This document shows positions 1 through 13,469 of a DNA stretch of 64,000 nt, one piece after another. The stretch covers positions 1 to 64,000 of the forward strand of contig JAKRSB010000144.1 in the NCBI GenBank assembly GCA_022402525.1, given 5' to 3'. Below the pieces are notes generated by a model. That model worked only from the letters and a program-made list of their open reading frames with translations. It did not search any database and had not been told where the DNA came from. Position numbers and translations under genes: made by a program. Numbering within the stretch: the stretch's first letter is position 1; each line of letters begins with the position of its first letter. This stretch comes from Thermosynechococcaceae cyanobacterium MS004. GTDB taxonomy: Bacteria > Cyanobacteriota > Cyanobacteriia > Thermosynechococcales > Thermosynechococcaceae.

Positions 1-860
1 ATCAGCATCCCGATCGCCGCAAAAAAGAGCGTTGCAAAAATGTCGCGCAGCGGCTCCACGTAGGCCAGGGTTTGGTCAGCATACTCCACCTCCGAAATCA
101 TCAGCCCTGCCAAGAAGGCCCCCATTTCAATCGACAGGCCAATATGCTCGGTCAGCAGGGCAATCGTGAGGCACAACGCTACAACGCCCAGCAAAAAAAG
201 CTCCCGACTCTCCGTCCAGGCTAAAAATCGCAGCAGCGGCGGCAGCACCCATACCCCCACAATGGTCGCCCCCGCCCCAACCAGCGCAATTTTGAAAAGC
301 GCCCAGCCAATTGCCACCCCTATTTCGCTAGGAGAATGGTCGAGGGTCGGCAAAATGGCCAGCATTAGCCCCACCGCCAAGTCCTGCACCACCAGAATGC
401 CCAGCATCACCTGGGCATGGGGCGTCTCTGATTCCCCATTCTCGCTGAGGCACTTGAGCACCACCACCGTTGACGAGAGAGACAGCACGGCCCCTAGAAA
501 AATCCCCTGCGGTGCAGAAGTCACCCAGCCAACCCCCACGGAAATTAAGGCCGTAACGGCGATCGTCAGCAGGATTTGCAGCCCGCCGCCTCCCAGGCTA
601 ATGGCCTGTACCTTTTTCAGCTCACTCAGGGAAAATTTGACCCCCAAGGTAAAAAGTAAAAACGCGACGCCAAACTGCGCCAGGGTTTCAACCTGCACCA
701 GCTCTTTAATAAGCCCCAGCCCTGAAGGTCCTACAATAATCCCCCCCAGCAAGTAGCCCAGCAGCACAGGCTGACGAAACAGGGCGGCCAGTAGGCCACA
801 GGCGGCAGCGGCACCCAAAACGGTGACTAAATCTAGAATCAGTCGGGCATCTTCTTGCAC
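1..860 (-). CDS. CPA2-family cation:proton antiporter, C-terminal part beyond window
   Basis: The minus strand is open from a GTG at 860 to the window edge (about 286 codons) and reads as a polytopic membrane protein: an N-terminal hydrophobic segment, then FRQPVLLGYLLGGIIVGPSG, which is typical of KefB/NapA-like monovalent cation:proton antiporters, further helices, and a last visible segment LRDIFATLFFAAIGM. Such proteins exchange Na+ or K+ for H+ across the membrane. The frame opens at a stop (TAA) about 30 codons upstream of the GTG, so a CTG or other start slightly upstream cannot be excluded. The C-terminal half, where a TrkA-N regulatory domain would show, lies outside the window. Family call is firm; ion specificity is not visible. 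The plus-strand open frame at 166-756 is the shadow of this gene. Confidence 0.85.
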   Translation of the reverse strand, partial: MQEDARLILDLVTVLGAAAACGLLAALFRQPVLLGYLLGGIIVGPSGLGLIKELVQVETLAQFGVAFLLFTLGVKFSLSELKKVQAISLGGGGLQILLTIAVTALISVGVGWVTSAPQGIFLGAVLSLSSTVVVLKCLSENGESETPHAQVMLGILVVQDLAVGLMLAILPTLDHSPSEIGVAIGWALFKIALVGAGATIVGVWVLPPLLRFLAWTESRELFLLGVVALCLTIALLTEHIGLSIEMGAFLAGLMISEVEYADQTLAYVEPLRDIFATLFFAAIGML

Positions 861-1158
861 AGGGCCAATCCAAATTGGGGAAATAGGGTAGCGAAATAGT
901 CTAGAAACGGCGCTGAGAAAAGCGCTGGAGAGAAGTGCAGTCAGGCCTTAAACCCCCACTCTCACTTTACTGAGTTTTATGAGAAATCTCAGGAATGGCC
1001 CTAAAATATCCGCTCCCAAGAGCGCCGTGGACCAACGATCTAGAAGCGCACGATGGGAAATTCTACGATGGCAAATTCTTTGGATACACTTTTGGGTTTG
1101 GGAAGAAACCTGGGCAGACTAGACATAAGCAAGTCTGTAAGCACGAGGGGAAAGGCAG
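861..1158. other. Intergenic region between divergent antiporter and ComFB gene
   Basis: 298 bases without a convincing gene. It must hold the two divergent promoters. The stretch GAGGGGAAAGG just before 1159 is a good ribosome binding site for the ComFB gene. Near 1116-1137 there is an imperfect inverted repeat CAGACT...AAGTCTG. Nothing else stands out. Confidence 0.5.
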
Positions 1159-1710
1159 ATGACTATTCAAGAAATTGTTGAACTCGCACTCAAAAATGGC
1201 TACCTCACTCCAAGCATGGAAGCCGAAGTTGGACGGATCTGTGATAACGCAGCCGAGTTAGATATTAATGAGTACCAGGCTTTAGACAAGCTGATGGGTG
1301 CGCTACTGACGGGGCAGGTAGTGGCGGTACCTCGCAAGCAGTTCATCAACGTGATGGAAGAGTTGGTGCTTACTGAGGCCATTACCCGTGCAGCAGAGCT
1401 TGAGGCAAATGGACGCCCTTCCCTGGAGCTAGGAGATATTGCAGCCTATGCCCTCAACCGTCTTCCACCGCTCTACGCCACCACCGAAGAAGGTGCAAAC
1501 TATCAGCGTAAGCGCGCTCAGCAGGAGCTAAAGGATTTGATTGCGCAACAGGTGGATGCTGCCATTGGGCGGAACTTAGACCAGCCTGATTTTTACCCAG
1601 AGCGTCAGGCGATCGCACCGCCCACCAAAGAATCCGACTTCTTGGGCCAAGTGAGCACGCTGCTTCAGGCCTATGCCCCTAGCTTTGAAGAACCTGTGGC
1701 TGCCCGCTAG
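1159..1710 (+). CDS. ComFB-domain protein, probable c-di-GMP receptor (CdgR-like)
   Basis: 183 residues. The family signature is the run ALNRLPPLYATTEEG at residues 98-112, preceded by helices with many acidic residues; this matches the late competence protein ComFB family (Pfam ComFB). In cyanobacteria a ComFB protein (CdgR) binds cyclic-di-GMP and affects cell size; links to motility and competence have also been reported. That function is known for the family and inferred here. A strong GAGGGGAAAGG site precedes the ATG. The protein has an extra C-terminal extension after about residue 145 rich in Pro/Gln/Ala, longer than the minimal ComFB fold. It stands alone, divergent from the antiporter. 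No signal peptide or membrane segment. Confidence 0.85.
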   Translation: MTIQEIVELALKNGYLTPSMEAEVGRICDNAAELDINEYQALDKLMGALLTGQVVAVPRKQFINVMEELVLTEAITRAAELEANGRPSLELGDIAAYALNRLPPLYATTEEGANYQRKRAQQELKDLIAQQVDAAIGRNLDQPDFYPERQAIAPPTKESDFLGQVSTLLQAYAPSFEEPVAAR

Positions 1711-1942
1711 AGAGAAGCATTTAGCGGAAAACAAGCGTAAGTACACCAAGCGCAAATGAAACAAGCGCAAGTAGCGGACTGCAAGAAACGTTTGCAAGAA
1801 ACGTTAAATATGCAGCAACGTTAGACGAAGGATGGGTAGGGGCTGCTAGGCTATAGGGCGTGATGCTTTGACGCTGTCGCCAGATTTTGACGCCGTCACT
1901 GAATACAAAAGCTCTAAACCTCCCCTACCGACCGTTTAAGCC

Positions 1943-3722
1943 ATGAGTATGGATGCCTATTCATCCACCCTGCCGCAATCCACCCTGTCACAATCCTCCC
2001 TGCCACAGATTTGCTTTTACGACACGACCCTGAGAGACGGCGCGCAGCAGGCGGGCATCTCCCTATCCGTTGAAGATAAGCTCAAAATTGCTCGTCTTTT
2101 GGATAACCTGGGCATCCCCTTTATTGAGGGAGGGTGGCCTGGGGCAAACCCTAAGGATGCGCAGTTTTTTGAGCGACTTCAGACGTCACCCCTCCAGACT
2201 GCGGAGGCAGTGACGTTTTGTTCGACCCGTCGCCCTGGCGTTTTGGCGGCTGATGAGGCGCTATTTCGCCCTGTTTTGGCAGCTCAGACGCGCTGGGTCA
2301 CTATTTTTGGCAAGTCCTGGGATCTCCACGTCACAGATAGCCTCAAGACTTCTCTGGACGAAAATCTGGCGATGATTACAGACTCGATCGCCTTTTTGCG
2401 GGCCCAGGGTCGGCGCGTCATTTACGATGCGGAACACTGGTTTGATGGCTATAAGCACAATGCCCCCTATGCCCTAGAAACCCTCAAGGCGGCGATCGCG
2501 GGGGGCGCGAGCTGGGTTGTCCTGTGCGATACCAATGGCGGCACCCTGCCCCATGAGATTGAAGCGAGCGTTCAGGGGGTGCTGGCCTCCCTAGAGGCGA
2601 TCGCGCCCGAAGTTCAGCTTGGCATCCATACCCATAATGATGCGGGGATGGCGGTAGCCAATGCGCTGATTGCGGTGCAGCAGGGTGTCCGCATGGTGCA
2701 GGGCACCCTAAACGGCTACGGAGAACGGTGCGGCAATGCCAACCTCTGCACCCTGATTCCTAACCTACAGCTCAAACTCAAATATCCCGGCATCACCACT
2801 GGCCAGCTCAAAAACCTGACCGCCACCAGCCGCCTCGTCAGCGAAATTGTGAATCTGGCTCCTGATGATCAGGCACCCTTTATCGGGGCATCGGCGTTTG
2901 CCCATAAGGGCGGCATCCACGTCAGCGCCGTCCAGCGCAACGCCACCACCTACGAGCATATCGACCCCCAAGCGATCGGAAACGATCGCCGGATTGTGGT
3001 TTCAGAGCAGTCTGGAATCAGCAACGTGCTTCAGAAGGCCAATCAGTTTGGGTTTAACCTCGAAAAAACCAACCCAGCCAGCCGCCAGATTCTAACCCAG
3101 CTCAAGCACCTAGAGAGCCTGGGTTACCAGTTTGAAGCGGCTGAGGCTAGCTTTGAGCTGCTGATTCGGGACGCCTTGGGGCAACGTCCCGTCTTTTTTG
3201 AACTGAAGGGCTTTGACATTTTTTGTCGGGGTCAGCAACATTACTCAAAACTCAATACAGCGCCTCTCAAGATAGAGCCCCCATCAGAGCCTCGTGCCGA
3301 GCCTTTTGCAGAGACCTTCTTCTCAGATCACTTCAGTAGTGTTGCCACCGCCACGGTCAAAGTTTGGGTGAACGGACAAGAAATGCTCACGGCCGCTGAA
3401 GGGAACGGCCCCGTCTCGGCCCTAGACGCGGCGTTGCGCAAGGCCTTGGTGCAGTTTTACCCCATCATTGCTGAGTTTCAGTTGACGGACTACAAGGTTC
3501 GCATACTAGACGGCAGCGTGGGCACCGCCGCCAAAACCCGCGTCCTGGTGGAGTCCAGCAATGGACGTGAGCGCTGGACAACGGTGGGGGTTTCAACCAA
3601 TATTATCGATGCCTCCTACCAAGCCGTCGCCCAGGGGATTGAGTACGGCCTATTTTGGAATCAGACTCATCAGACCCAATCTGAGAGCGCCCTCAGGCAG
3701 TTCTGCGTATTAGGGGCAGGGG

Positions 3723-3736
<14 letters not shown>
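1943..3736 (+). CDS. cimA: Citramalate synthase
   Basis: 597 residues. Condenses pyruvate and acetyl-CoA to (R)-citramalate, the first step of the threonine-independent isoleucine route. Motifs: FYDTTLRDGAQQAGI at residues 25-39 (DTTLRDG catalytic signature of the HMGL-like TIM barrel), the metal-binding HTHND motif near 228-232, NGYGERCGNANL, then a C-terminal LeuA-type regulatory domain (about 460-590) that usually binds isoleucine. The GGWPGANPKD stretch is characteristic of CimA rather than LeuA. The N-terminus has a short in-frame repeat (STLPQSTLSQSSLPQ, residues 8-22), so the true protein may start a few residues later, but ATG 1943 is the first good candidate. The next gene overlaps its end by 14 bases, which suggests co-transcription. 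Confidence 0.93.
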
Positions 3737-8270
<4,534 letters not shown>

Positions 8271-8427
8271 AGGAGCGCCGCTATTGGGAAGACGGCTTGT
8301 ATCCTATCACCCGCAACCACTCACGATAATTAGTGTTTGCATTAGTTCAATGTTTTTTTTGCAATGTTGCTCTGGCAGTGTTTTTTTGGGCAGTGTTGTT
8401 CTGGTCGTGAGCGATCTCGTCATGCAG
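8271..8427. repeat. Intergenic micro-duplication
   Basis: 157 bases. Contains two degenerate copies of a GCA(A/G)TGTTG(C/T)TCTGG-like unit around 8360-8410 separated by T-runs. Otherwise nothing recognised. Confidence 0.45.
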
Positions 8428-9612
8428 CTACCATTCCTGAAGCGCGATCGCCAATCCATCAGCTAGACTTGGCGGCATATCAGGATCTGCCGCACGGTGG
8501 AGAAGTTCTGCGTGGGCGGAGTCTGGCGCAATCTGCTTCAGTGCTGCAATGACCTGAAGTCTGAGGCCATAGTCAGGTTCGGCCAATAACGCAATTAAAT
8601 GCGGTAGCGTTGCTTTTATCCCCAGTCTGCCTAAACAAAAGGCAGCCGTTGATTGCAGGGAGATCGATACTTTGAGCGAAGGCGATCGCAGCAGTGCCAC
8701 AGTCGCCTGGGCTGCTTCTGTCTGAGCGATAGTCGTCCGGGATAAGCTCACCAAAATTTCCTTTAGCAAAGGTTCGGGTGGCGCTGGATGCTGACTCAAG
8801 CCCTCCCAGATTTGGATGAGTCCCTCGATCGCTTCTGGTGTCCCCACCCAGCCCAAAGCCTGAATAATTGAATACCGCAGGGCTGAGGTCGTGGTGATAT
8901 TTTTCCCCTTCTGGATCAGTTCCGCAACGGCCGTTGCGGTGGCAAAGCGCCCTAACGCGCGCGCCGTCTGCTCTGCAACCGCTGGGACGGGGTCGCCTAA
9001 GCTGGGCAGCATAGCCTCAACCCAAGCGTTGTGGGCAGCGTCATCACCAGCCAGACTCTTGCAGGCCACCAGTCCAGCGATCGCCCCCTGCCTGACCTTT
9101 GCACTCTCGTCCGTGAGAGCCTGCAAAAACACTGGAATCGTGTTCAAAGCGGGAAAGGGATGCAGGGCTTCCACAATCAGTTGGCGCACCTCAGGGGCTG
9201 GCTGGGCTGCCCAGACTTTGAGCAAGCGGGGAACTGCTTCAGGATGATTGATCTGCGCGATCGCCCTCACCCCTAAGCGCTGACGGCTGGGATCTTCCAG
9301 TAGGGGAGCTAAGGGCTCCAGAATCTCAGCCCCCATCCCCGCTAAGACTTCAGAGGCGATCGCACTCAGGTCTTCTGGCTGGTCGGGGTCGAGTAAATCG
9401 AGGAGCGCTATAACCGCTTCCGGCTCACGGAACGTCCCCAAAATTTTGACAATAAACCAGGCCAGCTCTTCATCCGTATCTGCCTCTTTCAGCAGGGCAA
9501 CCAAGGAAGGCACAATTGCCTCACCCAAGGCTGCGCAATCCTTGACCATCTCCCAACGGGACTGAAAGTCTCCGGCTTTTAATGCGGCCAGGGCGGAATC
9601 GATAGAAGTCAC
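8428..9612 (-). CDS. HEAT-repeat protein
   Basis: 394 residues made almost entirely of HEAT/PBS-lyase-like helical repeats of about 30-35 residues (for example LLKEADTDEELAWFIVKILG, LTDESAKVRQGAIAGLVACK, LLAEPDYGLRLQVIAALKQI). Such proteins are adaptors; some cyanobacterial members (NblB, CpcE/F) bind phycobilisomes, but nothing here identifies that role and no phycobilisome gene is near. No signal peptide. The repeats run from N- to C-terminus with no other domain. The gene is upstream of the binding-protein gene on the same strand with a 157-base gap. Confidence 0.8.
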   Translation of the reverse strand: MTSIDSALAALKAGDFQSRWEMVKDCAALGEAIVPSLVALLKEADTDEELAWFIVKILGTFREPEAVIALLDLLDPDQPEDLSAIASEVLAGMGAEILEPLAPLLEDPSRQRLGVRAIAQINHPEAVPRLLKVWAAQPAPEVRQLIVEALHPFPALNTIPVFLQALTDESAKVRQGAIAGLVACKSLAGDDAAHNAWVEAMLPSLGDPVPAVAEQTARALGRFATATAVAELIQKGKNITTTSALRYSIIQALGWVGTPEAIEGLIQIWEGLSQHPAPPEPLLKEILVSLSRTTIAQTEAAQATVALLRSPSLKVSISLQSTAAFCLGRLGIKATLPHLIALLAEPDYGLRLQVIAALKQIAPDSAHAELLHRAADPDMPPSLADGLAIALQEW

Positions 9613-9851
9613 AGGGTTTTAAAAAACAATGCGCTTAAATTAATAAATTTCAATCAATACATTCAAAGTCTAAAAATAACATCATTTTAAGGCTCTAAAT
9701 CCTTAGGCAATATTGAGTCAACCATTCCAATTTCAGTCTTATCTATATTTTGACGGGGCAGTGCAGAAAGTTCGACTTTGACGCCCATACACAAGACTTA
9801 TGCAATTCACGAATGAATCCCATTCGCTTTCTTCATGTTTCTTTACAAGCT

Positions 9852-9893
9852 GTAGCAAAGGATACTAAAGCCAAAGTGTAGCCCCAGTAGGTT
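9852..9893 (+). promoter_or_regulatory. NtcA-activated promoter of nirA-nrt-cynS-narB
   Basis: GTA-GCAAAGGA-TAC at 9852-9865 is a perfect GTA-N8-TAC NtcA site. It is followed after 22 bases by TAGGTT at 9888-9893, matching the TAN3T -10 box. This spacing is that of class II NtcA-activated promoters, in which the site replaces the -35 box. NtcA responds to 2-oxoglutarate and switches on nitrate use when ammonium is absent. The site lies about 155 bases upstream of nirA. Confidence 0.9.
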
Positions 9894-9960
9894 AAAAAAC
9901 ATCAGCTTTGCACAGAGCCATGCTTAAAGGTTCCTGCTTGGAGGCTTCTCGCGGTGCTAA

Positions 9961-10010
9961 GAATTGATCACCAAAAATTGACCACGAATTGATCACAAAA
10001 AATTGACCAC
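9961..10010. repeat. 25-base tandem repeat in nirA leader
   Basis: Two adjacent 25-base units, 9961-9985 and 9986-10010, beginning GAATTGATCAC and ending AAATTGACCAC, differing at one base. They end ten bases before the TTG start of nirA, so the duplication lengthened the untranslated leader and sits where ribosomes load. Confidence 0.9.
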
Positions 10011-10019
10011 GAAAGTTTT

Positions 10020-11942
10020 TTGCCACAACTCTTTGAGGATACCGTCTTGACTAGCCCTGCTGTAGAGACTGCCGAAAAACTCAATAAGTTTGAGCGCATT
10101 AAGGCCGAAAAAGATGGGTTAGAGGTTCGTAAAGATCTCAACCATTTTGCGCAAATTGGCTGGGAAGCGATCGATGAATCGGATCGGGACTATCGGCTGA
10201 AGTGGCTTGGCGTCTTTTTTCGTCCGGTCACGCCCGGTAAGTTCATGATGCGGCTGCGGATTCCCCACGGCATTATGAGCAGCGCCCAAATGCGGATGCT
10301 GGCTGAGGTGATCCAGCGCTACGGCTCAGACGGCAGTGCGGATATTACAACCCGCCAAAATCTTCAGCTTCGAGGTATCCGAATTGAAGATCTGCCCCAC
10401 ATTTTTGAGCAGATCCAGTCCCACGGCCTGACCAGCATGCAGTCTGGTATGGACAATGTGCGCAACATTACCGGATCGCCCGTGGCCGGCATTGAAGAAG
10501 GCGAACTCTACGATACCCGTGAGCTCGTCCAGCAGGTACAGGACATGATCACCCATCAGGGGCAGGGAAACCCAGCATTTTCTAATCTGCCCCGCAAGTT
10601 CAATATTGCGATCGCTGGCTGTCGAGATAATTCAGTCCATGCGGAGATCAACGATATTGCCTTTGTTCCAGCCTTTAAGGATGAGCAGTTTGGGTTCAAT
10701 GTGCTGGTGGGGGGCTTCTTTTCCGCCAAGCGATGCGATGCGGCCATTCCGCTGAAGGCCTGGGTCACGCCGGATCAGGTCGTGGCGCTTTGTGCAGCCA
10801 TTTTGGTGGTATATCGAGACAATGGGCCTCGCGCCAATCGCCAAAAGTCGCGCCTCATGTGGCTCATTGACGACATGACGCTAGACGGATTTAGAGCCGC
10901 AGTTGAGCAGCAACTTGGCTTTAGCCTCGCGGAATCAGCCCCCAAGGACGAAATCATCTGGGACAAACGGGATCACATCGGCGTTCACAACCAAAAGCAG
11001 GCCGGACTGCGCTTCGTGGGGCTGCATGTCCCCGTGGGCCGACTGGATGCCGACCAAATGCTGGAGCTAGCCAGACTGGCTGAAGTTTACGGCAGCGGCG
11101 AAATTCGCCTCACCGTGGAGCAAAACGTTATTATTCCCAACGTGCCGGAGTCTCGACTCAGCGCCCTCCTCAGCGAGCCGCTGCTGCAAATTTTTTCCAT
11201 TGAGCCTTCTCCCTTGGCGCGATCGCTGGTGTCTTGTACAGGGGCGCAGTTCTGTAACTTTGCCCTGGTCGAAACCAAGCAGCGCGCCGTGGCGATCGTC
11301 AAAGAGCTAGAGCAGGAGCTAGATATTTCACACCCTGTGCGGATGCACTGGACGGGCTGTCCCAATTCCTGCGGCCAACCTCAAGTGGCTGACATCGGCT
11401 TTATGGGGACGAAGGTTCGCAAAAATGGCAAAACCCTGGAAGGGGTTGATATCTACATGGGCGGCACCGTCGGCAAGGATGCACACCTCGGCACCTGTGT
11501 CATGAAAGGCATTCCCTGCGAAGACCTCAAGCCCATTGTAAAAGATCTGCTGATTCAGCAGTTTGGGGCGCAGCCCAAGGCTATGCCTGAAGCCGCTACT
11601 GCGACCTTGACTGAGCCACGGACTGAGCCAGGGGTGGAGGCGGTTGAAGTCCCGCCCGCCACCCCTGCGATCGTCAGCCTTGCAATTGTTAGCCTTGCCC
11701 AGTCGGGCAAGCTCATTGACTGCACGGAAGGCGACTTCTTGCTGGACGTGGCGGAAGCTGCAGGGGTTGACCTCGACAGTAGCTGCCGTTCGGGTTCCTG
11801 CGGAACCTGTCGGCAAAAGCTACTCGAAGGGTCGATTACCTACGAGGGGGATCCACAGGCTTTAGATGCCAATGATCAGGCTCAAGGCTACGTCTTGACC
11901 TGCATTGGTCGTCCCGTCGGTCGAGTTGTCCTCGACTGTTAG
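10020..11942 (+). CDS. nirA: Ferredoxin-nitrite reductase with C-terminal [2Fe-2S] domain
   Basis: 640 residues. Reduces nitrite to ammonium with six electrons from ferredoxin. The siroheme/[4Fe-4S] ligands are CTGAQFC (C406, C412) and CPNSC (C447, C451). After a Pro/Ala/Thr-rich linker (about 523-560) comes a complete plant-type ferredoxin domain: CRSGSCGTC (C589, C594, C597) and C628 in YVLTC. Standard NirA is about 510 residues; the fused form is known from Plectonema/Leptolyngbya boryana. The start is TTG at 10020: an in-frame TGA lies at 9990-9992 and no ATG or GTG occurs before the conserved domain; GAAAG at 10011-10015 may serve as ribosome site. A TTG ten codons later is an alternative. 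First gene of the NtcA-controlled operon. Confidence 0.95.
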   Translation: MPQLFEDTVLTSPAVETAEKLNKFERIKAEKDGLEVRKDLNHFAQIGWEAIDESDRDYRLKWLGVFFRPVTPGKFMMRLRIPHGIMSSAQMRMLAEVIQRYGSDGSADITTRQNLQLRGIRIEDLPHIFEQIQSHGLTSMQSGMDNVRNITGSPVAGIEEGELYDTRELVQQVQDMITHQGQGNPAFSNLPRKFNIAIAGCRDNSVHAEINDIAFVPAFKDEQFGFNVLVGGFFSAKRCDAAIPLKAWVTPDQVVALCAAILVVYRDNGPRANRQKSRLMWLIDDMTLDGFRAAVEQQLGFSLAESAPKDEIIWDKRDHIGVHNQKQAGLRFVGLHVPVGRLDADQMLELARLAEVYGSGEIRLTVEQNVIIPNVPESRLSALLSEPLLQIFSIEPSPLARSLVSCTGAQFCNFALVETKQRAVAIVKELEQELDISHPVRMHWTGCPNSCGQPQVADIGFMGTKVRKNGKTLEGVDIYMGGTVGKDAHLGTCVMKGIPCEDLKPIVKDLLIQQFGAQPKAMPEAATATLTEPRTEPGVEAVEVPPATPAIVSLAIVSLAQSGKLIDCTEGDFLLDVAEAAGVDLDSSCRSGSCGTCRQKLLEGSITYEGDPQALDANDQAQGYVLTCIGRPVGRVVLDC

Positions 11943-12057
11943 AGACACTCTGAGCCTCAGACCTCAGGGATCTAGAGCAATATTTCTCAATGTCTCTCCA
12001 GACAGCATTAGCATTACCCATTCAGTATTTTCCGAGAGGAGTCTCGTTTATCTACCT

Positions 12058-13365
12058 ATGTCTAACTTGTCTAGACGCAAATTTCTGATTACCTCTGGCG
12101 TAACGGCCGCTGCTGCACTGGTTACGCATGGCTGTAGTTCTGGTTCTAATTCGTCAAATTCTAGCCCTACTCCTGCGGTGAATGTAGCGGCGGGTGATGC
12201 CCCCGAAGTGACCACTGCCAAGCTGGGCTTTATTGCTCTGACGGATGCTGCACCTCTCATTATTGCAAAGGAAAAAGGCTATTACGAAAAGTACGGCATG
12301 AAGGATGTCCAAGTCCTGAAGCAGTCTTCTTGGGGAACAACTCGTGACAACTTGGTGATTGGGTCCCAGGGGGGCGGCATTGATGGGGCGCACATTTTAA
12401 CCCCCATGCCTTACCTCATAACCACGGGAAAAGTCACAGACAATAAACCCGTGCCGATGTACATCTTGTCGCGGCTGAACGTGAATGGTCAAGGTATTCA
12501 GCTTGCAAATACTTACAAAGATCTTAAGGTCGGGACGGATAGCTCCCCTCTGAAAGAACCCTTTGCCAAAGCTAAAGCGGCTGGTAAGACTGCCAAATGC
12601 GCCATGACTTTTCCTGGCGGCACCCACGATCTTTGGATTCGCTATTGGCTGGCAGCAGGCGGAATCAATCCAGATACCGATGCTTCCATTATTGTGGTGC
12701 CACCACCACAAATGGTCGCAAACGTCAAAGTCAATAATATGGAATCTTTTTGTGTAGGCGAACCCTGGCCGCTGCAAACTGTCAACCAAAAAGTTGGCTA
12801 CAGTGCGCTAACCACAGGTGAACTATGGAAAGACCACCCAGAGAAAGCATTTGCGATGCGAGCTGACTGGGTTGACAAAAATCCTAAGGCAACGAAGGCG
12901 CTCTTGATGGCGGTACAAGAAGCAGCCATCTGGTGCGACACGCCTGAAAATAAAGAGGAAATGTGCAGAATCCTGTCTAAACGAGAGTGGTTTAAGGTGC
13001 CATTTGAAGACATCATTGATCGCTCCGTCGGCAAGTTCAACTTGGGCGTTCGTTCGTTTGAGAGTCAGGATTTAATGCAGAAGTACTGGACGGATAATGC
13101 ATCCTACCCCTATAAGAGCCATGATCTCTGGTTTTTGACTGAGGACATTCGCTGGGGGTATTTTCCAGCCGATACGGACACTAAAGCGCTTGTGGATAAG
13201 GTTAACCGCGAGGATCTGTGGAAAGAAGCCGCAAAAGCCATTGGCCAAGAGGCAGCCATTCCGGCGAGCACATCTCGTGGAGTTGAAACCTTCTTTGATG
13301 GCGTTAAGTTTGATCCTGAAAATCCAGCGGCCTATCTCAGTTCACTAAAAATCAAGAAGGTATAA
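12058..13365 (+). CDS. nrtA: Nitrate/nitrite-binding lipoprotein of the NrtABCD transporter
   Basis: 435 residues from ATG 12058, close to the usual NrtA length; the frame stays open upstream to 11905 but that part overlaps nirA. The N-terminus carries twin arginines (SRRKFLITSG), a hydrophobic stretch and a lipobox-like VTHGC, so the protein is probably exported and lipid-anchored outside the inner membrane. The mature domain shows the nitrate-binding family pattern: KLGFIALTDAAPLIIAKEKG, FPGGTHDLWIRYWLAAGGI and PPPQMVANVKVNNME. The spacer after the lipobox is Ser/Asn-rich. The purine-rich GAGAGGAG at 12034-12041 is the nearest ribosome site. Follows nirA by 115 bases. Confidence 0.95.
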   Translation: MSNLSRRKFLITSGVTAAAALVTHGCSSGSNSSNSSPTPAVNVAAGDAPEVTTAKLGFIALTDAAPLIIAKEKGYYEKYGMKDVQVLKQSSWGTTRDNLVIGSQGGGIDGAHILTPMPYLITTGKVTDNKPVPMYILSRLNVNGQGIQLANTYKDLKVGTDSSPLKEPFAKAKAAGKTAKCAMTFPGGTHDLWIRYWLAAGGINPDTDASIIVVPPPQMVANVKVNNMESFCVGEPWPLQTVNQKVGYSALTTGELWKDHPEKAFAMRADWVDKNPKATKALLMAVQEAAIWCDTPENKEEMCRILSKREWFKVPFEDIIDRSVGKFNLGVRSFESQDLMQKYWTDNASYPYKSHDLWFLTEDIRWGYFPADTDTKALVDKVNREDLWKEAAKAIGQEAAIPASTSRGVETFFDGVKFDPENPAAYLSSLKIKKV

Positions 13366-13469
13366 CACCGGATTATTCCTCGCTGTTGGTCGTCACAACG
13401 GCTACAGCGAGGTACTTCTCAATCTGTCTCAATGCAGTCATCTTGCCCTTGCCCCCTAAGACAACTACT

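Larger units (their letters stand above)
9613..10019. other. Promoter region of the nitrate assimilation operon
   Basis: 407 bases between the HEAT gene and nirA. AT-rich. It holds the NtcA site and -10 box described separately, a long 5' leader of about 125 bases, and a tandem 25-base repeat just before the nirA start. No gene seen. Confidence 0.7.

Noticed and set aside
166-756. Plus-strand frame of 196 codons
   Set aside because: It mirrors the antiporter gene on minus, which shows a clear family pattern; the plus product is low-complexity Ser/Thr/Pro.
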